Shown here in pieces: positions 16,927 to 24,198 of a stretch of DNA of 64,000 bases. Both the position numbers and the translations under genes were made by a program. Within the stretch, counting starts at the first letter, position 1. Each line of letters starts with the position of its first letter. The notes under the pieces were generated by a model. It was not told the origin of the DNA. It did not search any database and worked only from the letters and a program-made list of their open reading frames with translations. The stretch is from Planctomycetota bacterium (GTDB lineage: Bacteria > Planctomycetota > Phycisphaerae > UBA1845 > UTPLA1), in assembly GCA_015654675.1 (NCBI GenBank), contig JAATGM010000031.1, positions 1 to 64,000 on the forward strand, written 5' to 3'.

Positions 16927-17319
16927 ATGGCGGCGTCCGTATCGTGGGAGACCATTGCGGCGGTGGCGGGGACGGTTTCGGCGCTGGCGGGTCCGCCGCT
17001 GGCCGTGATCGTCTCCCATGTGCGGGCGATCCGCGAGGACCAGCGGACGACGCACGGCGATTTGCGGCAGCGGATCGAGCAACTCGACGGTGACGTGCGC
17101 CGGCTGGAGCGCTCGGTGGAAGAGGTACAGCGTGCCTACACGACGAAGGACGAATGGCTGCGCGAGACGATGCTGGCGAGGCAGCAGCTCGAGCGGCTGA
17201 GCGAGGTGCTGGCGCGGCTTCAGGCCGACATGGAGAACATTCGCGGCTTGGTGAACCACTTCGGGCGGGCGACGAATGCGATTGTGGAACTGGCGGACCG
17301 GGTGGCGGGGCGGGGTTGA
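16927..17319 (+). CDS. Membrane plus coiled-coil protein, DUF2730/Mu gp25-like layout
   Basis: The 130-residue protein begins with a hydrophobic segment (TIAAVAGTVSALAGPPLAVIV) followed by a long charged coiled coil (about 35-115, for example QRIEQLDGDVRRLERSVEE). This layout is shared with the small DUF2730-type proteins that Mu-like phages encode just before the terminase genes and with some holin-associated proteins. A GAAGGAGGG site precedes the ATG. Together with the 23-bp element it links this block to the head module at 3.4 kb. The assignment is by architecture only. Confidence 0.6.
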   Translation: MAASVSWETIAAVAGTVSALAGPPLAVIVSHVRAIREDQRTTHGDLRQRIEQLDGDVRRLERSVEEVQRAYTTKDEWLRETMLARQQLERLSEVLARLQADMENIRGLVNHFGRATNAIVELADRVAGRG

Positions 17320-17417
17320 ATATTGCGGTTGCCCGAGGCGCGGAATTATCATCGCGTTGTCGGCGTGGTTGTCCGTGCTTTCGGGCCTGCGTCGAAAGGG
17401 AAGGACGGGCACGCTCA

Positions 17418-18094
17418 ATGTCTTCTTCCGAATCTATCCCGCCGAATCCGCCGCCTCCGCCGGTTGCGCGGATGGCTCCGCCGACCGTGGCCGAAATGCT
17501 GCCGGCCGCGCCGCCGGTTGTTGCTCGGTGGCCGTTTGCGATCGGCGTGGTGCTCATCGTTTATGCCGGGTTGCATTTGCTTGGGGGCGTTTGCTCGCTT
17601 GCCAGTCCGCTTTGGAATGCGATGATGAAGTCCGGGCCGGCGGGGCCGGGATGGTCGAAATCGTGGCCGTGGCCGAGCGCTGGGCGGGCTGGTCGGTCGG
17701 ACTGGGAATCGTCGGCATAGCGCTGGCGGCGTTCCTGCTGGCGTTGGGAATCGGCTTCCTCAATCGGCGGCGCTGGACGATCGGTTATGCACGCATCTGG
17801 TGTTTCGCGCAGATTTGTCTCGCAATCGGGAATAGCATCCTGGGATTTGCAATCCAATCTGAGCTGGTGAAGGCGATGGCGACGAGTGCGCCAAGGATGG
17901 GCCCGGGCGGGGCACCACCACTCGCGGCGTTCGCCATCGGCGCGAAGGTCGGCTTAGTCGTGGGCCTGCTCTGGGGTGCGGGCGTACCAATTTTCCTGCT
18001 CACCTGGCTCGCGCGCCGTTCGGTAAGCACCGAGTGCGCGACCTGGACCTCGGCCGGTCGCAGTGGAGTCGCGAATGCGTTGCCGCGGGTGTGA
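17418..18094 (+). pseudogene. Pro-rich membrane protein interrupted by a frameshift near 17650
   Basis: An ATG at 17418 opens a frame with a Pro-rich start (IPPNPPPPPVARMAPP) and a first membrane helix (WPFAIGVVLIVYAGLHLLGGV). Near the G-rich tract at 17640-17650 the protein-like reading passes into another frame, beginning MVEIVAVAERWAGW at 17651 and continuing with three more hydrophobic helices to 18094. The two halves together look like one four-helix membrane protein of a type common in planctomycetes. It could be a true frameshift, a sequencing error in the G tract, or two overlapping genes. Function unknown. Confidence 0.55.
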
Positions 18095-19505
18095 CTACCG
18101 TCTGTGGAACATCGCCTCGCGGAAGTGTCCCGAGTGCGGCGCGGCGTTTCTGCCCAGCCAGTATGAGTTCGTGCCCAACAGCGTGCAGTTCTGCTGCCCG
18201 CATTGCCGCCAGCCCTATTACGGCACCGGTCCGCGCGGGGCGCTCGTGCCGGCCGCGTTCAACTGCGTGAAATGCAACGCGCCGATCGCGATGGACGAGA
18301 TGGTGCTGCTGCCGGCTGCGGGCGTCGAGGAGGATTCGACCGAGCCGCGCCCCATGCCGTGGCTGGATCGCGCGAAGCTCGGGCGATTTCGGGCCTGGTT
18401 TCAAACTGTCAAATTGTCGCTGACCAGGCCGGGCGAATTGATTGAGTCGACACCGGCGCGGGCGGGCACGGGCGACGCGATGCGGTTCGTCGCGATGAAC
18501 AGTCTGGTCAGCATTACGGTCATGATGGGCTTGGTTTTTGTGATCCCCTTCGCCTTTGTGCTCTTCGGCCGGCCGGGATCGATGCGTGGCGCCGGCTTTG
18601 GACTGTTAGCTTTCCCGGTGGTGGTTGCCGGGGCCACGTTGTGCCAGATGTTCATGGCGTTCGTGTGGAGCTGGGCAGCTCACGGTGTCTTGCGGCTGAC
18701 GGGAGAAACCGCATCGGGGCGGGCCCGAACGGCGCAGGGAATCTATTACGGCAGCGGCGGGAATCTCCTGACGCTGGTTCCATGCCTGGGGGCCTATTTC
18801 GGCTGGATCGGCTGGGTGGTCAGCGCGACGATGATGGTTCGCCGCGGGCAGCGCGTCTCCGGGCTCCGCGCGGCGTTTGCCACGGCCGGGCCGCCGGTGG
18901 TCGCACTCGTGCTTTTCGTGACGGTCTATGTGGGGTTTTTGTTCCTGGGAATTTCGTCCGGTCGTTTTGTGACGACACGACCGGCGGTGGTGCTCGTTCC
19001 GCTGCCGTCCTTGCAGGCCATCGTGGATCATGCGCGCTCGCACGGCGGCAAAGCGCCGCGGCATATTGCGGAACTGTTGTGGGGCGGCACGCTTTTACCC
19101 GACGAGCTGGTGGCCTCCGGGCTGGATAGCGACGCCGAGCAGATCGCCATTGGTTCTACGACGATCGGGCAGATGCAATCTATGCCGCTCAGCCAGCGCG
19201 AAAGCGTCATCAACCAGTTTGTGAGTTCGCTGCCGTCCGACCGGAAGCCGTATCGCTTTGGCGACTATGTGTTCGCGCACGAGGGCGTCGTCTTCAACGG
19301 AACAAATAGCCAGATGTGGGTCATCATCGAATGGCCGGTCGGCCAGACGCCCACCTTCGTCCGCATCGGCCGGGCCGACGGTAGCACGACCGCTTTGCCC
19401 ATGCAGCAATTCTTAAGCGAGCTGATACGGCAGAACGCGCTGCGAACCAGCATGGGACTTGAGCTCATACCGTTGCCATTGCTCAGTCCGGCAGGCCGAA
19501 GCTGA
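18075..19505 (+). CDS. Zinc-ribbon membrane protein, Yip1-like
   Basis: The 476-residue protein begins with three CxxC pairs: CRGCDYRL, CPECGAAF, CPHCRQPYY and later CVKCNAPI, that is two zinc ribbons in the first 80 residues. A membrane domain with about five helices follows (about 140-310), including GGNLLTLVPCLGAYFGWIGW, of the Yip1-like type. The last 150 residues are soluble. The ATG at 18075 has a GTGGAG site and lies inside the end of the previous gene. Such proteins are frequent in planctomycetes; the role is unknown, possibly membrane organisation or sensing. Confidence 0.7.
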   Translation: MRCRGCDYRLWNIASRKCPECGAAFLPSQYEFVPNSVQFCCPHCRQPYYGTGPRGALVPAAFNCVKCNAPIAMDEMVLLPAAGVEEDSTEPRPMPWLDRAKLGRFRAWFQTVKLSLTRPGELIESTPARAGTGDAMRFVAMNSLVSITVMMGLVFVIPFAFVLFGRPGSMRGAGFGLLAFPVVVAGATLCQMFMAFVWSWAAHGVLRLTGETASGRARTAQGIYYGSGGNLLTLVPCLGAYFGWIGWVVSATMMVRRGQRVSGLRAAFATAGPPVVALVLFVTVYVGFLFLGISSGRFVTTRPAVVLVPLPSLQAIVDHARSHGGKAPRHIAELLWGGTLLPDELVASGLDSDAEQIAIGSTTIGQMQSMPLSQRESVINQFVSSLPSDRKPYRFGDYVFAHEGVVFNGTNSQMWVIIEWPVGQTPTFVRIGRADGSTTALPMQQFLSELIRQNALRTSMGLELIPLPLLSPAGRS

Positions 19506-19510
19506 TCCGG

Positions 19511-20308
19511 TCATTTTCGCTGCGGAATCGGGAGGTCGAGCCGCGTGAGGACCATCTTCAGGTCTTCCCATGCCTTGCCCTTCTCGCCCGGGCTGCGGAG
19601 CAGATAGGCGGGGTGGAAGGTCGGCATGAGCGGCGTTGGTTCGCCGATCATGGACGAGCCCGAGATGAAGAAATCGTGGAAGCGACCGCGCAGGCGGGTG
19701 ATGCCGTCGCGCGTGTTGAGCAGCGTCTGCGCCGCCGGGCCGCCAAGGGCGACGATGACATCGGGCTGGATGATCTGGAGCTGCTCGAACAGGTAAGGCG
19801 AGCATGCGGCGATCTCGTCTGAGGCCGGGGTGCGGTTGTCCGGCGGGCGGCACTTGAGCACGTTGCAAATGAAGACGTCGTCGCGCTTCAGCCCCATTCC
19901 CTTTTCGATCATCGCGGTGAGTAGCTCGCCGGCGCGGCCGACGAAGGCCAGTCCGGTGCGATCTTCGTCCGCGCCCGGCGCCTCGCCGACAAAGACGATC
20001 CGCGCGGCCGGCGATCCTTGACCGAAAACGGTCTTCGTCCGCGTTTTGCAGAGCCCGCAGCGGATGCAGGGCTTCACGCGCGTGTTGTCGATCGTTTCGA
20101 GAGTTCGGACGCGATCGGCCAGCGCGGCGGAATCGTCGATCGTGTGGATGCGAACAGGCCCAGCGGGAGCTGCCGGGCTCGGTGCGGACGACGGTGCTGA
20201 CGGCGCGTGAACGGCTGCGGCGCGTTGCAGCGCGACCGGAATTGCCCGCGCGCCGAGAATGGCGTCGGCTTCAAAGCGGGTGCGCAGGGCTGAGCGAAGA
20301 TCGTCCAT
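19511..20308 (-). CDS. Uracil-DNA glycosylase, family 4-like (Fe-S)
   Basis: The 265-residue protein removes uracil from DNA in base excision repair. It carries GEAPGADEDRTGLAFVGRAG (about 109-128), the core of family 4/5 uracil-DNA glycosylases, cluster-binding cysteines in CIRCGLC (81, 84, 87) and ICNVLKC (148, 153), and HPAYLLR near the C-terminus. About 70 residues of Ala/Pro-rich linker precede the catalytic domain. The ATG at 20308 is chosen because upstream codons do not look protein-like. It converges on the zinc-ribbon gene with 5 bp between the stops. Confidence 0.88.
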   Translation of the reverse strand: MDDLRSALRTRFEADAILGARAIPVALQRAAAVHAPSAPSSAPSPAAPAGPVRIHTIDDSAALADRVRTLETIDNTRVKPCIRCGLCKTRTKTVFGQGSPAARIVFVGEAPGADEDRTGLAFVGRAGELLTAMIEKGMGLKRDDVFICNVLKCRPPDNRTPASDEIAACSPYLFEQLQIIQPDVIVALGGPAAQTLLNTRDGITRLRGRFHDFFISGSSMIGEPTPLMPTFHPAYLLRSPGEKGKAWEDLKMVLTRLDLPIPQRK

Positions 20309-20394
20309 GTGAGATTCTCGATCGACAGCATACTCGCGCGGCTGCGCGGGGCAAGGTGTTGACTCGCCGCGACCGGGCGGCGAAATGAACGGAC

Positions 20395-21558
20395 ATGCGG
20401 GCCGTCGTTGGGTTCTCGGTGTCGTTTGCGATCGGGCTGGCCGGCTGCGCGGAATTGCAGCGAGACAACTCACTCAGGGAGATTCCGCCGCCGCCGGAGC
20501 GGCCGGCGCCGTCGCTGGCCGAATGCTTCCTAAAGGCAAACTATTTCTATCCCGCACGAGACTACCTGACGCTTTCGTGGGCGGGCCGGGCCATCTTTGG
20601 CGATGAGGCGATGGATCTCACTCCGGACGGCGGTGTGCCGAATTCGGGGCTCTATGTAAATCGCGATCTGACGCGAATCGAGCCAGAGGCGTTTGACGGC
20701 GACACTCTGTTCGGCCCGCCACCCGTCGGCCCATGGCGCGTGGCGCAGCGAAAAGTGACCGGCGGCACCGAGGGATTCATTGGCGTTGATGCATCCGGCC
20801 GGCGTTGGATGGTGAAGTTCGACGCGGCTGAGTATCCGGAATTGGGAACTGCGTCCGAGGCCATCGCCGCGCGGATCCTCTGGGCGATGGGCTACCAGAT
20901 TCCCGCGACGTTTGTCGTCGCGATCGATGGCACGGGCGATGGTCGATACGACGGACGCCGGGCCGTTGCATCAGCTTTGGTGCCGGGAAAGATCCTCGGT
21001 CCCCTTCGGATGGATCATTTTCGCATGCGCCGCGAGATGCGCGCGCTGCGGCTAGTCCTGGCCTGGGTCAACGACCCCGATCACGGAGATCGCAACACCG
21101 TCGTGGCGGAGGAGAGCGGCGCGGCCACGTTTTACATCGTCGACTTCAACAGCGCCCTGGGCAGTTGGAACGGCCGGCCGAAGGAGGCGTGGCGCGGTCA
21201 TCGTTATGTATGGGACATCGAGTGGCAGTGCATCGAGATTCTGACGATCGGACTCGCCCATCCCGACGTGGACGAATTGCAGCCGGTCGTCAGTCCAGCG
21301 GTGGGGCGGTTCTGCTCGCGCTTCGATCCCAAATACTGGCGGCCGCAGAATCCGACCACGGCGTTCGACCGAATGACGCCGGCCGACGCTGCCTGGATGG
21401 CGGCGAAGATGTCGGCGCTGAGCGACGACCAGCTTCGAGCGATCGTGGCGGCCGGCCGATATGCCAGACCCGAGGACGCGACTCATGTATTCGAAACGCT
21501 GCGCGAGCGGCGGACGAAGATTATCGAGTGGGTGGGTTCGCTTGCGGCGCGTCAATGA
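20395..21558 (+). CDS. Lipoprotein with kinase-like (HipA/PI-kinase-type) domain
   Basis: The 387-residue protein starts with a lipoprotein signal (FAIGLAGC, Cys18). The body has a pattern seen in protein and phosphoinositide kinase-like folds: MVKFD with K141, an acidic helix residue E155 in ASEAIAARILWAMGY, then DPDHGDRNTVV (D229, D232, N234) and IVDFNSALG (D250). These would be ATP-lysine, catalytic-loop and metal-binding positions. If correct, this is a lipid-anchored kinase-like enzyme outside the cytoplasm, comparable in concept to CotH or Fam20-type secretory kinases. Assignment rests on motif spacing only. Its 3' end overlaps the convergent gene by 38 bp. Confidence 0.6.
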   Translation: MRAVVGFSVSFAIGLAGCAELQRDNSLREIPPPPERPAPSLAECFLKANYFYPARDYLTLSWAGRAIFGDEAMDLTPDGGVPNSGLYVNRDLTRIEPEAFDGDTLFGPPPVGPWRVAQRKVTGGTEGFIGVDASGRRWMVKFDAAEYPELGTASEAIAARILWAMGYQIPATFVVAIDGTGDGRYDGRRAVASALVPGKILGPLRMDHFRMRREMRALRLVLAWVNDPDHGDRNTVVAEESGAATFYIVDFNSALGSWNGRPKEAWRGHRYVWDIEWQCIEILTIGLAHPDVDELQPVVSPAVGRFCSRFDPKYWRPQNPTTAFDRMTPADAAWMAAKMSALSDDQLRAIVAAGRYARPEDATHVFETLRERRTKIIEWVGSLAARQ

Positions 21559-22213
21559 TGAGGGGCGCATCGAGCTGCAATGATTCCATCACGCAGCGCA
21601 TGTCTTCAATTGCGTTGGCGGCCGCATTTCGGAGGCGCACCGCGATCACGCGATGCGTGAGCACCGCGAGCGAGTCCGCGACATCGGCCACCAAGTCCGG
21701 TCCGGACGCCTCGACCTCCATGCCGACCCAATACGAGTTGGCCTCATCGATCAATTCGCGCATGTCCCCAACGCTGAATCCCAGCTCCGCGCGGGCCTGA
21801 ACCGCCAACCGGACGCCGCAGCGCTCCGCGTCAAACCGAATCTTTCGCAAAGAGTCGATCGCAAATCGAAAAGTGTCATCGTGCCTGAAGGAATTGCCGG
21901 GTGCTGCCTCGGCCAGCGAGCCGATGACCAGCGGAACGCGGGGTTCGCGCGCCGCGATCAACGTGTCGCACCACGCCGGATACCCGGAGTCGAAAAGTTC
22001 GGGCTGTCGCGGGTCTGTCAGCGGCTGGGGAACGACGATCGCCGCGATTCGAAACTCGCCAGCGCGACCAGACTCCAGCGCGGCGTTCAATCCGGCGCCT
22101 CCGACAACGGCCACAGCCGAACCGTCGGCCATTCCGGCTGCCCGCAGTTGGCTGCGAATTGCATCGGGTGATGAAATCGATGCCGAAAACTGCAAAACGA
22201 TCTCGACTGGCAC
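21521..22213 (-). CDS. Sugar-phosphate isomerase/epimerase-like TIM-barrel protein
   Basis: The 230-residue protein resembles, in part, xylose-isomerase-like TIM-barrel proteins: an alternating strand-helix pattern, SLRKIRFDAERCGVRLAVQ followed by IDEANSYWVGMEVEASGPD, where a family member would read LIDEV...VGVCLDTGH. The metal-binding residues of active members are not clearly preserved, and the protein is shorter than usual. It may be a divergent or non-catalytic relative. It overlaps the end of the kinase-like lipoprotein gene tail to tail. Confidence 0.55.
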   Translation of the reverse strand: MPVEIVLQFSASISSPDAIRSQLRAAGMADGSAVAVVGGAGLNAALESGRAGEFRIAAIVVPQPLTDPRQPELFDSGYPAWCDTLIAAREPRVPLVIGSLAEAAPGNSFRHDDTFRFAIDSLRKIRFDAERCGVRLAVQARAELGFSVGDMRELIDEANSYWVGMEVEASGPDLVADVADSLAVLTHRVIAVRLRNAAANAIEDMRCVMESLQLDAPLIIDAPQANPPTR

Positions 22214-22255
22214 GCGGCGGATGTTACTCGCTGCCGATCCGGTTCGCGCGCGGGG

Positions 22256-22438
22256 TCAGACGGGGCTCGCTCGGCGGGGGACTTGCGTCTGCTTGCCGGG
22301 TTTGTGCGGCCGGGGCGGCGCGCTCTCCGCCAGCGCGAAAGCGGTCTGACATTGGCGGCAGCGAAGTTGATTGCCGGCGTGCCTGACGGGCACGACGGTC
22401 GGGTGGCAGCAGTGCGGGCAGTGAACATAGACCGCCAT
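22256..22438 (-). CDS. Small zinc-ribbon protein
   Basis: The 60-residue product (MAVYVHCPHCCHPTVVPV...) holds one CPHC...CRQC zinc ribbon, similar to the N-terminal module of many planctomycete membrane proteins but without a membrane segment. The ATG has an AGGAG site at a spacing of 9. It may regulate or bind nucleic acid, unknown. Confidence 0.6.
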   Translation of the reverse strand: MAVYVHCPHCCHPTVVPVRHAGNQLRCRQCQTAFALAESAPPRPHKPGKQTQVPRRASPV

Positions 22439-22605
22439 GGGGGAAATCTCCTGAAGCTCGCGGGTCCGCTCGTCGCTCGCAGGAAGGCAAACGGGCGACC
22501 CGGGTGGGTATTTCGGCTTGCGTCGAAACTATTTCAGGCGGATGCTGCGCCAATCGGCGGTTCGGGGTGATTCTCTAAATGTCGCGGCGGCCGAAACTTG
22601 TCGGG

Positions 22606-22635
22606 TTGACAGTGGGCGGCGGCTGCCAATAATAT
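22606..22635 (+). promoter_or_regulatory. Promoter of the STAS/RsbW cassette
   Basis: TTGACA (22606-22611) and TAATAT (22630-22635) with an 18-bp spacer form a near-consensus sigma-70 promoter about 55 bp upstream of the first STAS gene. Confidence 0.7.
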
Positions 22636-22689
22636 CAGAGCTTGGGGAGTCGGACGTTTCGTTCGCCGCCGCCAAAGGAGCGGTCTTTC

Positions 22690-23049
22690 ATGCCTGAACA
22701 GACTACACGCGTCAAGGTCACCAAGCTGGGCAACCTCAATCTGGTTCAGTTCGCGGACCGCAAAATCCTCGACGAACTGGCGATTCAGGAAATCCAGGAC
22801 GAATTGCTCAAGCTCGTCGGCGAGCGCGACGATGGTTCGCGTCTGCTGCTCTCGTTTTCAAATGTCGATCACCTTTCCAGCGCCGCTCTCGGCATGCTGA
22901 TTACCCTGAACAAAAAGGTGAAAGAGAAAAAGGGCGCTCTTAAGCTGAGCGACATCAAGCCGCAAATTTACGAAGTTTTTAAGATCACGCGGCTCAACAA
23001 GATGTTCGAGATATACGACACCCTGGACCAGGCCCGGGCCAGTTTGTAG
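22690..23049 (+). CDS. Anti-sigma factor antagonist, STAS domain
   Basis: The 119-residue protein is a single STAS domain with the phospho-acceptor serine region NVDHLSSAALGML (S63/S64). Such proteins sequester an RsbW-type anti-sigma kinase when unphosphorylated. It begins the cassette STAS - kinase - STAS, about 55 bp downstream of a strong promoter, and has an AAAGGAG site. No sigma factor or PP2C phosphatase is next to it, so the target of the switch must be encoded elsewhere. Confidence 0.88.
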   Translation: MPEQTTRVKVTKLGNLNLVQFADRKILDELAIQEIQDELLKLVGERDDGSRLLLSFSNVDHLSSAALGMLITLNKKVKEKKGALKLSDIKPQIYEVFKITRLNKMFEIYDTLDQARASL

Positions 23050-23102
23050 CCGACCCGCAAGGGTAGCGCCTGTCGGTGAGCGAGACGGGGCGATCTTCGA
23101 GC

Positions 23103-23537
23103 ATGAGTTCCGCGTCCTTGTTTGATCCTGCCGAGCCGATGAAAGAGATCGTCGTCCGCAACAACCTCGCGGCCGCGAAGCTCCCCGAAGAGTCCATCCT
23201 GGCCGAGGCACTGGCGGCCGGTTTCAACGAAGAAGACGTCTTCGCGATCAAGCTGGCCCTGGAGGAGGCGATGACCAACGCCGTCCGCCACGGAAACCGC
23301 AACGATCCCAGCAAGCAGGTCGTGGTCCGATACGCGATCAATGCCCGCAAAGTAACCATTCTGGTGCGCGACGAGGGCGGCGGCTTCAAGCCCGAGCACG
23401 TCCCGGACTGCACGGCCCCCGAAAACATCGAGCGGCCCTGTGGACGCGGCATCATGTTGATGCGCGCCTACATGACCGAGGTCTCGTACAACGCCGACGG
23501 CAACGAGGTCCTCATGATCAAGGTCAACGAGCGATGA
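23103..23537 (+). CDS. RsbW-like anti-sigma factor / serine-protein kinase
   Basis: The 144-residue protein is a GHKL-type ATPase: N box ALEEAMTNAVRHGN (E54, N59), G1 box DEGGGF (90-95) and G2 box GRGIMLMR (114-121). It would bind and inhibit a sigma factor or other target and phosphorylate the STAS antagonists. The chosen ATG is at 23103, though the frame extends to a GTG at 23076 and neither has a strong ribosome binding site. Its stop overlaps the next gene by 4 bp (ATGA), so the kinase and the second STAS protein are translationally coupled. Confidence 0.87.
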   Translation: MSSASLFDPAEPMKEIVVRNNLAAAKLPEESILAEALAAGFNEEDVFAIKLALEEAMTNAVRHGNRNDPSKQVVVRYAINARKVTILVRDEGGGFKPEHVPDCTAPENIERPCGRGIMLMRAYMTEVSYNADGNEVLMIKVNER

Positions 23538-23950
23538 GCGGCACACGGCCCGGCTCGGCGTCCTACGGCCCCAGCGAGCGCCCGCTCACCATCCAGGTCC
23601 AGCGGCAGGAGCACTTCGCGGTCGTGAAGCTCTCCGGCTCCTGCACCATGGAGGTGTCCGACCAGGTTCGCCATTGCCTGGTGGGCCTTTCTCAGGAAAT
23701 GGTCCGCATGATCGTTCTCGACCTGAGCGATCTCGACTTTATCGATTCCAACGGACTGGGCGGAATCATCGCCGCCCACCTCAAATCGCGGCATCACCGG
23801 GGAACGTTGCGCGTGGTCAATCCCAATCCGGCCATACGCGACCTGCTGGCCGTCACCCGCCTCACTCAGCTTTTTACCATCTACCCGGATGTGGCCACGG
23901 CCGTCGCCGATGTCGGCGCCAACCCCCCAAACCGGCCGGCCGGCCGCTAG
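23534..23950 (+). CDS. Second STAS anti-sigma factor antagonist
   Basis: The 138-residue protein is a STAS domain with the typical DLDFIDSNGLGG acceptor region (S72). It differs clearly in sequence from the first STAS protein, which suggests the kinase can be released by two signals. It is coupled to the kinase gene by an ATGA overlap. The last residues are Pro/Asn-rich and disordered. Confidence 0.87.
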   Translation: MSGTRPGSASYGPSERPLTIQVQRQEHFAVVKLSGSCTMEVSDQVRHCLVGLSQEMVRMIVLDLSDLDFIDSNGLGGIIAAHLKSRHHRGTLRVVNPNPAIRDLLAVTRLTQLFTIYPDVATAVADVGANPPNRPAGR

Positions 23951-24198
23951 CCGCCCGCCCGAATGGCGTTCATCGCTTTTCCTCTTTGGAGATAAAGGGC
24001 CCCTTTGGGGCGGCCCGATGAGCGTAAAGAGCCGGATCGGCGAGATTTTTGTCGTGCCAGACCGATATTATACTATGGGTCTAAGTCGCGCTGCGAGCCG
24101 GGTTTTTGCGCCGTTTAGACCGGACGGTCCCGCATTTTGACCTGCATTCAAGGTCGGGGCCGTCTATATAACGGTACGGTAAACCCCCAGGAGGTCGC

